Source: Crocodylus rhombifer
Lineage: Eukaryota > Chordata > Crocodylia > Crocodylidae
Reading direction: 5' to 3'
DNA length: 64,000 bases
Assembly (NCBI GenBank): GCA_038503035.1
Contig: JAVSML010024599.1
Span: 1,058,980-1,122,979 of the forward strand
Under the pieces are notes generated by a model that worked only from the letters and a program-made list of their open reading frames with translations, did no database searches and had not been told where the DNA came from. Below, piece after piece: positions 1 through 11,635 of this stretch; position 1 is the first letter of the stretch, and each line of letters starts with the position of its first letter. Made by a program: the position numbers and the translations under genes.

Positions 1-41
<41 letters not shown>
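1..41. repeat. 41-base homopolymeric C run at window edge
   Basis: The window opens with 41 uninterrupted cytosines followed by unique sequence. The run could continue upstream of the window. A C run this long can form an i-motif, and its complement a G-quadruplex. It is equally typical of an assembly or polymerase artefact next to a gap. The sequence alone does not separate these. Confidence 0.95.
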
Positions 42-45
<4 letters not shown>

Positions 46-2557
46 CAATGTATCCCAAGTCTCGGACACTACATAGATATTGTAAAGTGTAATTATATTC
101 TTTATTAAGCTCAATCCATTTCTTATTTTTTTTTATTGAGAAGGAGCAGAAATTGCAACTGTGGGCCGTGACAGCTTCCTCTTTCTTGACAGCCAGCCAA
201 TCTGAGACATCCTCCCCACCCAGTGGAATCCTGGGAAAACAGTGGGCATTGGAAGGTCTGGATACGCTACCACTCCCCAGTGATTTTGGCAGCAGTGTAA
301 TCCCTAAGATTTGAAGGTTCCATTTTAGAAGTCCTAGCAGTGTATGTGCGAGCACTTTTGTCCTGGGACAATTGTGAACTGGTTCCCAATCAATGATATT
401 TTTGGAATGGGCCAAGTGTTGTGTGTGTCTGCACCCCCAGATGCATATGTAGGTTAAGTGTGCTGTGCACTGATCCTGCTCCCTGAGGGTGTCTTGAGCA
501 ATGCCTGTTATCTGAGGACATCTGTGAGTTTGAAGAGTCTACCCCCTTGCCAGTTCTGAGAAAGAGCAAATACATATGCATGCGTACAGACAGTTCAGCA
601 GAAATTCCAAGTAATGTTCTCGGTATTTCCTCTGGGATATGTTCCATCCATGGCTGTCTCTGTGGAAGGGGCCAATATTGCCGCTTATTTGTATTCAAAG
701 CAAAACCAATATTGCTAAACCACCTTTGCCCATGAGCATATTTTCTCCCTCATAAACACAGGAGTGCACCTTTGAATTCCCCAGTCTTTTTGATTTCTGT
801 TCATTCAGCAAAGTGTATTATCATTCAGGTTAATTGAGGACACGGGCTGTAGTTGACACAAGAATTGGTTTAATAAGATTATGTTTATTAAATTGATTAA
901 AGAACTGTTTGCCCCTATAACTGACTATGAGGATGTTGTTTGTAGAATTAGAAATGGATTAAGATACTCAGCCAAATTAAATGTTTTGTATAACAAGTTT
1001 TGTTTGTAGAAGGCAGTGATGGTATTGCGTGTTTTTTTTTCCTTCACTTGCGTCACTGCATATTACAGAGCAGTGTGTGCTGGATCTCATTTACTTAAAA
1101 GGTTACAGTGTCATTGTCAAGCTCTAATCTTTCAGGCTGGCAAGTGCCTGGTCTCTAGTAGTGTGGCAGCATTATTCCATGCCAAGTAGCAGAATTGCAT
1201 CAGGAAACCTGGCATGGATTCTCCAGTCCTCTGCAGAATAGAGGGTAAATAAGCACATCATGGAGATGGCTGCTATGTGCTTTATGAAGCTGTTATGACT
1301 GGCTTTGTCTGCAGAACATGTAGGATCAGACTCTGTTCTCAGTTCCTTGTTTTGTTTTAAATTGTTCAACTCCTTTTCTGAACCTGAAATCTATTTTGAG
1401 CAGGGGAGTTTTTAATTACCGTTTCATCTCTCTACATCTTTGAAATATATGCAAACACGGAGGGTAAACTGAATGACTCCTATGAAAGCCTAGGATATTG
1501 ACAACCATAGAGGGGCAATTCATCTACTTTTATCTCCTGACTAAAAGCTTTTAAAAATGCTATAGCAACCAGGTGAGGATAAACCAACAAAAGGAGAATG
1601 AAAAGTTAAAGGGAAAAGTTATCAAAACAGGTTTTTAATGATTTTTGCTCATCTAGCACTTACCAGTTCTTGTGCAAAAATTTCATTTCTCTGGGTTTCC
1701 CCCAGTTTGGGGTTATTCTGTTGCATAAAAAGCCATAAGTTTTTGTTCTTAAGATAAAGAGAGACATTTAAAAGTAAAATGGGAACTGTAATTTTTCCCC
1801 CACTTATCCACATTCAGTACGAAAACCCAGTAACTTCTGTGAGGTAGAAAGGCGACAGCAAATCATTTAATGGGACATTTTTATTCAGATTGTATAATCA
1901 GCCTTAATGAGCCAAATCCCACAAACAGGCAAAGGGAGTGAAGGCTCCTGTCTATTTAACTTTCAGCAAGCAGGCAGCTGTGGTGCCACAGCCAGGTTTG
2001 GGGGGGAGGCAGGGAGAATGCACCCAGGCTTTCCCTGCCCCAAATCCCAGTTGCCTGTTCAATAGGGAGAAAGTGAAGCAAAACAATCTTTGAATTCTCC
2101 TCAGATGGATTTTCACATGGAAATCCCTTCCAGGAAAAGTTGGGGGGTGGTGGTGGTAGTGACAGTTGTTGCTGTTTACTCTTCTTCCCACTCTGGGATA
2201 GAATTTTCTTTTTAAAGTGTGGGAATAGATTTTCATTTTTATTTGTGGGACAAAAATAAGTCACATGGAGGGAAGGACCTGAAAATATTAAAGGAGAGCT
2301 GGTCTTAAAGTCCAATTTTTTCCCCACAGAAAAATTAGGGCACAGAAGAGGCAAAATTACACGTGAAAGTCTACTTCCACATGCTTTCTCACTTGTTTCC
2401 CCAGATGGATAACAGTGAAAACTGTGAAAATGTTGTTTTCGCTACTTTTGTAGTGGGGGTGGTTCACCTCACCACACATCCTTTGCTTCTAATGGGGACG
2501 GGAAGAAAAGTAGATGGAATAAAAAAAAACACTAGATGGAGAGGAAGAAAGGAAGTA
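42..2557. other. Intergenic or intronic sequence, no gene recognised
   Basis: This stretch has ordinary AT-rich vertebrate composition. The short open frames of up to about 130 codons on both strands show no domain, no convincing start context and no linked splice signals, and I treat them as chance. No terminal repeats, poly-A tails or SINE boxes were recognised. Confidence 0.6.
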
Positions 2558-2590
2558 CCCTTCCCCCCCACCCCCACCACCTTCCCTCCA
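2558..2590 (-). other. C-rich tract, G-quadruplex potential on minus strand
   Basis: Runs of three, seven and five cytosines are separated by one or two bases, and more short C runs follow. On the minus strand this supplies four G-runs of at least three with very short loops, which meets the usual G-quadruplex pattern. No gene start is visible near it, so a promoter role is not implied. Confidence 0.6.
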
Positions 2591-5500
2591 GAAAAGGAAA
2601 AGGAAAACATTTCATTGTTCAAAAAAATCCATAAAGAAATAAAATAGAATTTGAGGTTAAAACCAAATGAGAAAAAAATTGTTTTGTGTTTCAATGTCTC
2701 TCTTGCCAAAGCCATATTTCTGATGAGATTTATTTTTTTCAGAATAAATTTTTCATCCAGCACGCGTGCAGAAGCCTTGGCCCAAAGACTATAGGAGAAA
2801 AATATGCTTCATTTCTCTGCTCGTTTCCCCGCACAGTTCAATACTTGGAATAAGAAATATAGTGTGGCAGGGACATAGACTGATACTGTGACTAGAATTG
2901 CTGACTATAGTCTTGGCCCAGTCATGGTATCTTTGTCCCCACTTCAGCCTGAGTACTACTTCATTGACCTGTCCAAGTAACCATGTGCACTATTGCTCAT
3001 ATAAAGAACCCCAGGGTTGGGTCTGTAACTATTCTACCCTTTTGCCATGGCAATGGCCATTATCTTGGGTTTTGTTTTGATGTGCCTAGCAAGGAGGGAT
3101 AAAGCTTATTATTTGTTTCCCTGTTTGCCAAAAAATGGACATATTCTGATCAACAGCTATGTTAGAACATTTTATAAGGGACATTCTTTAGCAGGAAGTA
3201 AGCACTCATCACCTCATTTGTATATGACTGAATAAGCTGAATAAGCAAGTATGTGCTTGCTCATTTGGACTCTGCTGGGAAAGTCTTAAACAATAAAAAT
3301 ATAAAATACAAATGCTTGCATGTAGAACATGTCTATTAAAAAACTGAAAAGCTAACCAGAATTAAAGTAACATAGACAAATTGGTAATCAAGGACTTTTG
3401 TGTGACTAAGGGCTATTGTGAGCCTTTTCAATCAAGCAAAGAAGTAAAAAATCTTATTCCTAAAAGCTCTTCTCCACACTTTGAATATTTGCTTGATTAA
3501 AAAGAGAAACTCTTTAAAAAATTTTTATATTCTAAAGTCTTATGGAGGAGGGGAAAATCACCATTTTTTTCTTAAAGAAGATCATGATGAAATAAGGTAC
3601 TGAATGACTGCTGGTTAATGGAAATATTGAAGTGTGTGTGTGTTCAATATGCTTTTGTCTTCGAAAAGGTCTTATCATAAGACCTTCATGTAGTGACTCC
3701 CATTGACTTGAATATTTGTTGTGTCTGTCAGCTTCCAGAGTTAGAATAATTATGTTCCTACACACACATCTGTAAACTCTTAATAAATTTGATAATGGAT
3801 TTAATTAAAACCATACCATATGTATAAGGTTTCTGATGTAAGTTGTTAGTGGCACACACGACTTGTGACTGGGCCACTGGATCATTAGGGTGCAAAACAA
3901 CTATAAGACTTAGGGATGTATACACTTCCCAACATTTGAAGCTTAGACTGCCATATGTTGACGTTCTGTTCATTTTAACATGTTCCCCAGGTATTATCTG
4001 AGTCATGATGTAAGCCTTACAGTAGAAGCCATCAGAGATGTAACTGGCCAGTACCATATCCTGGGCACGGGTGGTGAATGCTGCAGGTGCAGTGGCTGGG
4101 GGTTCACTGCTACTGGTGGAGCTGTCTCCTCCTTTTGGGCTGGAAATGTGTCAAGCAACCAAAAAACCCACCAGTTATCAACAGCAAAAAGGGTGGCAAC
4201 ATCCCCTCCCAGCAGCAGCAACGTCCAGCTGCTGCTCCTGCACTGTGAGCAGCTGCTGCTTCTCTGCCATCCCCGCTGCCAGAGCTGCTTCAAGGAAAGC
4301 ACAGGGTGTTGTGGTGAAACAGAAATGAGGGATCGGAAGTGGAGGCAGCCTCTAGTTCCATTCTGGTGCCCCTCAACCTTAAGTAGCACCTGGGGCTCAT
4401 GCCCAGATTTCCCATCCAATGTTACTGCACTAGAAGCCATTGTACATATGCTACTCCCTACACAGTCAACTCTAATAACTTCTAACTAATAGAGAAGCTG
4501 TGGTATCTAAGATAACAGTATAGTAGCTGTAGGGAAATTTTGATGGTTATTTAAATGACAACTATTCTAACAAATAGTCTTTTAAAAGTCTTTTAAAAGT
4601 TAAAAGTTCAGAGCCAGTGTAAATGCTTCCAAAATGTTATAGTAGGAACTTTAATCAGTCAAAACATAGTAGGGTGCAAATCTGATGATTGAATGCCTCC
4701 AACAAGTTTTATTCACTGGCTCTGACTTCTGCTTTACCTTGTCTTCTCCTTGATACTCAGTCCTAAACTTTCAGAAATCTTTTTTCCATTTCAGTGCTTT
4801 TTTTTCTCCATTTCTAATACCTAATCATCTCCTTATCTGCAGCTCTGAATTACTCTAGCATATATGAAATGTGTCATGGCCTGGTGTCTTTCTCTGAACC
4901 CTCATTCCTTGAACTCAGAACTTTAGGTCATCTACTTCTGGAGAAATACTAGCACTGCCCCATAATCCATTGCATTCCAATTTTTTCCTCTTTCCTTTTA
5001 CTGCCATTTGTTGTACAATTTCTATTCTTTCTTTTCGGTGCTACAATATCATTTATCCATTTACACATCCATAACCTGGGCTGTGTCCTCCCACTCATAC
5101 TTCTTTCTGCACAAAAAGAAAGGGATCAACTTGTCTAAGAGCTCTCAGATCTAAATGGTTTCACTGCATTGGAAAAATCTGGAGTTTGTGTTGTCCAAAT
5201 ATACTTCAACATTTCTTTCATATGGTATTTTCATCTTTAAGATGTGTTATTCTGTTATTTTATGTAAGAATAAATTCAAGTTGTAAGGTTCCTGTTGTCT
5301 GTGATGCTTAGATTGTGCCTAGAAAAGGAAGCAAACTCAAAACATTTCCATTTACTTGTTCCTGTGAAACACATACAAAACATATGCTCATTAGTTACAG
5401 GAACTAATTTAAATGATAGTGTTTTAAAATGGCCAACATCAAATAAACTTAGGGAGTAAACATCATTGCAACATGGTAAACAAGCTATGAAGTGCAGCTG

Positions 5501-5746
5501 AGTGTGAAGATGATTATCAAGGGATAGAGTTTGTGATTGCAGGGCAAGTAAACCAATCTACTTTCAGATAATAATGTAATTTTCTCATGCAATATGGCAG
5601 ATTACTTCTCCCTCAGTTCTGTTCTTGCTGCTCTCTATTTTAGGAATATCATCCATTTGGTACACTTGATTCCTGAGCTACTACTGGTAATCTGAAGCCC
5701 ATCAAGTTGTGTGTGTCCTATACACGTATGCATGCTTTTGACTATT
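2591..5746. other. No recognisable gene; unexplained minus-strand frames near 3.76-4.44 kb
   Basis: Most of this interval is featureless. Two overlapping minus-strand open frames (3758-4057 and 4003-4440) read through a CAG/CTG-rich patch around 4200-4275, which gives Gln/Ser/Leu-rich peptide in one frame. I do not recognise either product. There is no clear poly-A tail at the left end that would mark a processed pseudogene. The best reading is chance frames or a very decayed insertion. Confidence 0.45.
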
Positions 5747-5832
5747 TTATATGCATAAATATATATATTATATGAATATTTACATATTTTATGTAATATA
5801 TGTGTGTATGTATATATACATATGTTATATAA
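5747..5832. repeat. AT-rich dinucleotide microsatellite
   Basis: Imperfect alternation of TA and TG/CA steps with repeated TATATA and TATGTA units. It is a degenerate microsatellite with no linked gene. Confidence 0.8.
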
Positions 5833-6953
5833 TTAATGTCCTTGGATGCTGTAAGATGTTCAGAAACTCCAGAATCCTCATTGATTTGTTTCAGCAAGCA
5901 GAAGCTACTGAAGTGCTTGTAAACCAGAGCACATGAAATGTAATTAATCCTTCTCCTGGTAGAACAGATATAAATATTGCCATAGTGCTTAATCAGAGCA
6001 ACTTTATTGTATTTGTCTCCTTGTTTTAGTTTAATACTTTGCAGCCATGCACTTAATAATTAGACAATTAGAAGACACTTCACTTCATTTACAGTACTGT
6101 TTATGACTTCTGTAGTGTCAAGTTTTGTAGCAAAATGTAGCATAGTAGGATGCTACCAAATTCATTTATCAATTTTTCTTTGGAGTGTAATGCTGGAATG
6201 TTAACCTTTAGCCATATTTTAAAGAGCATTTTAAAAATAAAGTAGGGAGAAGGGCATATTCAACAAGCCAGATTTTAGGGATGGAGCTGTATGAGGTCTT
6301 GGCTATGGCTTAATGCTCAACTATGCTGTGTCAAGGAAAAGATAATGGGAGGTGTGCAAGACTTTCTTTAATCTAGAGATGCAGAATGTGCCAATACCCA
6401 CCATTTACAATCTGTGAACCTACAAGGACCTTCCTCATTGAGCTGCACTCACATTATTCCAACATAACCTAACAGCCTATAAAAATGTTTCCTTCTTATT
6501 CCCTGATTACAAATATAAATGGAGCAGAAGCCCTGATGAAGGGCATAATGGAAAGTAGAGAAGATGTCTCTCAATTCCAGAGATGGGTGTTCAAGACTCT
6601 TGCCAAAGATCTGCTCCAGATTCATGCCAGATACCGTTCCCCATTCATCTGTAAATGAGTACCTGATCATCTGGTTTATCATTGACTCCCCAGCTCACAT
6701 GTGATGTTCAGTCATACCACTTGGTTGTGTGCTGTTTGCTACAGAAACTGGTGTGCCCTAAGCACAATAGTTCAGTAACTGGTAAGTTCAGGTGGACTTT
6801 TAACTTTAACTTTAGGCCCACATGGGGTAATAGTCAGTTCTAGACCATTGAGAAGGTTGAAGTCTGACACATGATGACCTGGTTAAGAGTAGAAAAAGAA
6901 GGGTAAAAATTCCCTCCAGTTAGAAAACCAGCTGTGATATACTGAAACGTCAG
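5833..6953. other. No gene recognised
   Basis: AT-rich single-copy-looking sequence. Nothing was recognised on either strand; the 77-codon minus-strand frame at 6449-6682 has no family resemblance I can name. Confidence 0.55.
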
Positions 6954-7247
6954 GAGCAGATACAGACATTATACTTTTACTGGTATAAGTGATCAGAAAC
7001 CAATCTATACCTTTAACAGAACAGAAGTTTGGCACACAAAACTGGTTTATACCCATAACAGAAAAGACGTTCAGCACCAGCACTCACAGACTGGCTTAAA
7101 AATGGTGGAACCCAGCCTAAGATTTGCGCCCCCACCCCCTGAGCAATATATATTCTGTTTGCTAGTGATCTAAATTACGCTGCTTACAGAAAACTGCGCA
7201 ACTTAGCTTGATCCTGCCTCAGGCTTTTTGAATGTCTTTACCTAGCT
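6954..7247. mobile_element. MITE of the CAGACATT-ended family, copy 1
   Basis: This 294-bp element aligns end to end with the copy at 41338-41587. Shared blocks in the same order are the left end ATACAGACATTA, then TGGTATAAGTGAT, AAAATGGTGGAACCCAG, CTAAGATTT, ACTGCTTACAG, and the right end TTTTTGAATGTCTTTAC. The ends are inverted: ACAGACATT on the left, AATGTCT on the right. The left half holds an extra 40 bp or so, with an internal near-duplication (ATAACAGAA and TTCAGCAC units). No coding capacity is present. The family is a non-autonomous DNA element. The 3-bp flanks do not settle its superfamily; PIF/Harbinger-like is possible. Confidence 0.75.
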
Positions 7248-7594
7248 TAAATCTTTAAAAATAATGTTATTAGAGAAGGGAGAAACTTATCTTTCATTAC
7301 ATTTTTTCATGGATTTTAAGATGCATCAAGTACAGTTCTCGTTAATCTGAGGCCAGCACTGAGAGACTCATATGGCTCAGTGAGTCTGAATTTACAAGCA
7401 GAAGGATTTTAAAGATGGTACCAATAATATTTTTAATTATGCTCAGAGGCATTTCTAAAATACTTCTATAAAATATGTGGAATATGCAAACCACGAGATG
7501 GCAAAGAACAGAGTATAGATTTGATTGGTGCCCTTTTGAGAAGACATGTGGTTTCATAACTCATTAGCAATGCAACATTCCCAGCCCATGTTGA

Positions 7595-7609
7595 TTTTTT
7601 TTTTTTTTT
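7595..7609. repeat. T15 homopolymer
   Basis: A run of 15 thymines. It does not terminate any repeat I could delimit. Confidence 0.8.
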
Positions 7610-7765
7610 AAATATATCATGCTATAAATGGTGTTTGACTTCAGTGGGGGAGGGGGAAACAGATGATAAACCACCAGAAAAACTGAACTTTTTGGTTTAA
7701 TTTTGCTTTTCTTTGCTGTTATAACTACAAATCTACAACACCTTTGGCTAAACAGCGCTGTATAT

Positions 7766-8074
7766 CAGTGGTTTTCAACCTTTTTCACACTGGGACCATT
7801 AGCATAACTATCAGGTTGCCATGAACTACACCCTCCTGGTCCTCAACCCACAGTGTCTGTGTCTCTGTCTCTTTTCCCCCCCTTCCCCTCCAGCTGTAGC
7901 ATCCGGCCCCCTCCATTCCTCTCCCGCTGCTTTTGGCAGCAGCATGCTCGCCGCGACCCCAGCTGTGTGTCAGGTCCATGCAGCCTTGCAGCATTTCTCC
8001 GGACCTCCCCACAGCCCTTTAAAATCTTCTTGCAACCCGCTTTTTGGTTGTGACCTATGGGTTGAGAAACGCTG
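7766..8074. mobile_element. Complete non-autonomous hAT element (309 bp)
   Basis: The left end CAGTGGTTTTCAACC and the reverse complement of the right end, CAGCGTTTCTCAACC, match at 12 of 15 positions. The element is flanked by 8-bp direct repeats, CTGTATAT on the left (7758-7765) and CTCTATAT on the right (8075-8082), seven of eight identical. An 8-bp duplication and a CAGTGG-type end are diagnostic of the hAT superfamily. The interior is G+C-rich and the overlapping open frames there (7821-8084 plus strand, 7785-8012 minus strand) are by-products. No transposase is encoded, so mobilisation would have needed a source element elsewhere. Confidence 0.88.
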
Positions 8075-8327
8075 CTCTATATGAGCTAGAATTTAGAGAA
8101 ATTAAATGCCACAGCATTCTAGGGGCATAGCTAGAGCCCCTAATAACAAGTAGAAGCAGATATAAATATTAATTCTTTTGGCTGCAGACTAAAATGACCC
8201 ATCTTGAGTCAGGGGCAGGTGGGAATGCAGTAATAGGACCCAGTGCAGCTGGTGCTTATCCCCATGGTAGCATGGAGAGAGTGCCCATTGTCAGAGGCCT
8301 ACAGGATGAATCTTAATGGCTCTACCA

Positions 8328-8372
8328 GTCAGATCCAGCCTGCAAGTTGTAGGTTGCCAACCCCACTTTAGG
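8328..8372. mobile_element. Right terminus of a degraded hAT-like element
   Basis: The stretch ending in GTAGGTTGCCAACCCCAC resembles the common end of vertebrate hAT MITEs, in which a 'gatccggcctgc...gtaggttgccaacccc' module runs to the terminus. No matching left end or 8-bp duplication was found, so this is at most a fragment. Confidence 0.4.
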
Positions 8373-10017
8373 TAACTTTCCAGGATAGCTCTCTTATTAG
8401 GTCATATCTGACCAGCACCAAAATAAATCAAATTCAAAATCTTGTTGGCACTGTCTAAGCAGTTAGCATTCTTTTTTTCCTTGTTTTTCCCCTTAATGCA
8501 AACAAAATTGCACCTGACATGAAAAATCTGGACATAACAGAACAAATATCAGCATGGAAAGGGTCACTTCTTTTACACCCACAGTTCATTTCTGTAAACA
8601 GCCTACTGTCTCCTTAGCACTCCTGAAAGGTCTGTTCCACAGCTTCTTGCAAACATTGAATTTTACTTAATCTACAATAGTATGATTGTTCCATCCTATA
8701 AAAAGTCACCAAGATGTAAACCGGAGCTTATGGCATTTACTTAGCTTGTCGTTCTTTACCACTTATCCTTTTGGGATCACCAGTTACTTTTGTAAACCTC
8801 AGGGGATTATTTTTTACGGTGAGACCTGCACAGGATTTGTTTTGAATTCATTCACCTTGGGCTTCACTTGCCTTTGGGCTATAGATTGCATAGTTTTAAT
8901 TTTGAACTTTCTGTTCCTGCAGGGGCATGTCAAAAGGCAATCTAGTTCAGGATACATTTAAAGTGGAAAAGATCCTTATATGTATAAAAAAGGGTAAATC
9001 TTGTGGAGTCTGCAGACTACTAGAGGGACTGAGCAGCTAATGTTTCATGTATTAACTCTTCCAGAGAGTGCTAGGTAGGCAATGCTGGTCCTACATTACC
9101 CAGTGGCATATGGTTTCACTTCATTAGGCAAGATTCCTTTATTCCAAGCTCTGCAAACCAAACTCAGTCAGTCCTCGGTCACTATGGAGATGTTTGTTCA
9201 CCTTGTTCTTCATTCATTTTGACTGTGAAAAATAAGTCTGTTTGAGAGCACACGGCAGTGTAATTGACTCTATGGAGCAGCTGTCATAGGAGTTTTGCTA
9301 TAAGAAATCATATTAGCCTTCCTTTTAAACTTGCTCAGGGTAATAAGTCATCTTTGACATTCACAATTCATACAATAAAATGTCTCTGTTTAAAAATACA
9401 CATACACACAACACTGAGCATGGCAAATAATTAATACTGGACATATAAAAAAACACAAACGACACCATTTTAAAGGTGACCTATATAGCAAAAAGAAATG
9501 GTGGGTTTTTTTTTACTTTAGTTTCTGTTTTGTAAGTATTTTTCCCTCTGTAAAAGAAGGCTGAAAGTTGCAGGCAGGGGTTGTTATTTAAGTGTGTGTG
9601 CGGATGTACATGGAGCAATTGTGAAGGGAATTTTGTTTGGTTTGTACATTAGAAATGGAGGTACCATCCTCTCTGGCAAACATTATGACTGAAAATGATG
9701 ACAGCTGAGAAGAAAATTCTTGGAAATGTTGACCTGACAGGTGTGAAAGCTGAGAAACTGAGCAGGCAAGAGATTTTTTAGTCAGACTGTTTACATTTCT
9801 TTTTGTGCTTGCTAACACCTACAGTTCAGCTATAATTAAGCACAATTCTCATAAATACAGACGACAACCTGGGAAGATCTTACTCTTGGTTTTGTCCTAT
9901 AATTCACTCAATGACCTAGAATAGGACATCTCTACTGGAGAGACTCTCTTTTTACACATAATGTGCTGCTGCAGACAGGGGTGGGTCTGGGGTAGCGATC
10001 TGGCCTGCTTTGGCTTT
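8373..10017. other. No gene recognised
   Basis: Unique-looking sequence with a few short A or T runs. No coding signature was seen; open frames at 8686-8961 and 9588-9818 show no domain. Confidence 0.55.
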
Positions 10018-11058
10018 GCCTACGGACAGACATTACACATAAACTGGTTTAAGTGATCAGAAACTGGTTTAAACCTGTAGCAGAACAGATGTTCAGTGCA
10101 CAGAAACCAGTTTGAGAATGGTTGAAACTACTTTGAGGTTTACTACATAAACCTGGTTGTATGTAGTATCAGACTTAACTAATTTGTGTCAAACTGGTTT
10201 ATGCAATGTCTGTCCCAGACCCCTGGCTGGTTTAAGATAAACCAGACTTCCCCAGCATCCTGGCATGCTCTCTGGGGTGGGTGGGACTTTCTGCTCCACA
10301 GCAGGGCTGGCCCCTCCCCTCTGCTCCCTGGCTGGAACTCTGGCAGAGACTGAAGGTATAGTAGGTTCTGCCTGACTTCCTTATCCCCCTTTCACTGCTC
10401 AAGCAGGAATCTCCCCCCACCCCATCTCCCAGCCCCATGGACCCTAAGCATGTGGTCTGCTAGCTAATGCCAAGAAGTGTCTGTGTGTGTGTCCAATTTC
10501 ACTGGGACAGAAAGACAGGACAGTGACCACATAATGCTTTTTGGAGTTAATCAACAGGTCAGCTGTAAGGTGTTTAAGAAGAGTTTGAATTAAGAAGCAG
10601 GGAGAGAGATTGAAAACTCCATTAGGGGCTGGACTCTTCCTTTGGGGTCCCTTCCAGCCTGAATGTTTATGAATAACATCAACAGATGCATGCATTCCAC
10701 ATCCCTCCTCCCCCTTGCTTCAGAGTGCTAGTAGGGGGCTGGGGGCTGGCAACACTCCCCACCCCTTGAGCAGTCAGGGGGGAAAAGCCTGGGACCATGC
10801 AGACAGACCTCCCTAATCAAAGCATCCTGCTGGGGCCTGGCCATGCCCCCCTTCCACTCAGCATTGTGCAAGGGAAGGGAGGGCTGCTCTAGCACCTTCT
10901 GGCTTTTAGCCTGAGCCACTGCAGGTGTGTGCCTGAATTTCCTTCATCCAGAGAGAATGTCTGTCCAGTTACAAACTGGTTCAGCCTAGCCAGGTTAGAC
11001 TAACCTGCAAAGATTGAATCAATTCAGGCTCAGGCTGTTTGAATGTCTGTCCCTAGCC
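10018..11058. mobile_element. Long MITE of the CAGACATT-ended family, copy 2 (1.04 kb)
   Basis: The left end reads GCCTACGGACAGACATT and the right end, inverted, GGCTAGGGACAGACATT. The left 200 bp hold AAACTGGTTTAA-type repeats, then TGTAGTATCAGACTTAACT and a CCAGACCCC...CCCCAGCATCC block. The same modules occur in the same order at 41701-42472. The G+C-rich centre (10240-10920) contains short frames with no recognisable domain. TTT lies directly outside both ends, which would fit a 3-bp target duplication but is too simple to be decisive. No transposase is visible. Confidence 0.72.
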
Positions 11059-11583
11059 TTTGTGTCATGCACAATGAGCTCTGAGTTCACCTGTGTGTCA
11101 GCAGAGCTCTTACTGGGAGCACTGCATGTTCTGTGAATTCCATGATCCCATGACCTGGTTGGCCCAGAACCCCTGCTTTCAAGGAGCTCTGGAGCCTGCT
11201 GCTGTTTGCTCTTCTCCTTGTCCCCTATCCCTGTGTCCAGTGGCAGGGGAATGGAGGGGGCAAGCAGCAGTGGCAGTGATTTTCAGTCCCTGCTTTCACA
11301 GACCTCAGGAGATGTGCACTACCACTGCTCCCTCCTTTCTTCTGAACTGGAGTGGGGAGAGGAGGGGAAAAGCAAACAGCAGCAGGCTGTAGAGCTGAAG
11401 GCAGGGACTCTAGACAGGCCAGTTGGTGAGCTCCGTTGACACACAAGTGAGCTCTGAGAGCTCAGTGGCATCCTAAACCACAGCAAGAGGTTGTGGCCAC
11501 ACCCCTTCTGACTGTGGCATATGCACAATGAATAATTTTCGCTACATACTCACCACACAGCCAAATAGTATGTACAACCTTTA
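11059..11583. other. No gene; moderately G+C-rich flank of MITE
   Basis: Overlapping frames on both strands at 11093-11528 reflect local G+C richness with few stop codons. None has a recognisable domain. Confidence 0.5.
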
Positions 11584-11635
11584 GATGGGTATTTAGAGTG
11601 ACCTAACTAGAGTTAGGTCAATCTAAATGCCCATC
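11584..11635. repeat. Tight perfect-length inverted repeat (25-bp arms, 2-nt loop)
   Basis: The arms 11584-11608 and 11611-11635 are reverse complements at 23 of 25 positions with only two bases between them. This would form a strong DNA cruciform or RNA hairpin. The loop is too short for a normal pre-miRNA. It is most likely the collapsed core of a foldback transposon. Confidence 0.85.

Noticed and set aside
2100..2590. G-rich patch at 2140 and C-rich patch at 2560 as a large inverted repeat
   Set aside because: Similarity is limited to simple GGTGG/CCACC composition; flanking sequence does not pair.
7785..8084. Frames on both strands across the 309-bp hAT
   Set aside because: Non-autonomous element interior; peptide is Ser/Pro/Leu-rich low complexity.
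10232..10919. Minus-strand frames in the 10-kb element
   Set aside because: G+C-rich MITE core; no transposase motif could be seen.
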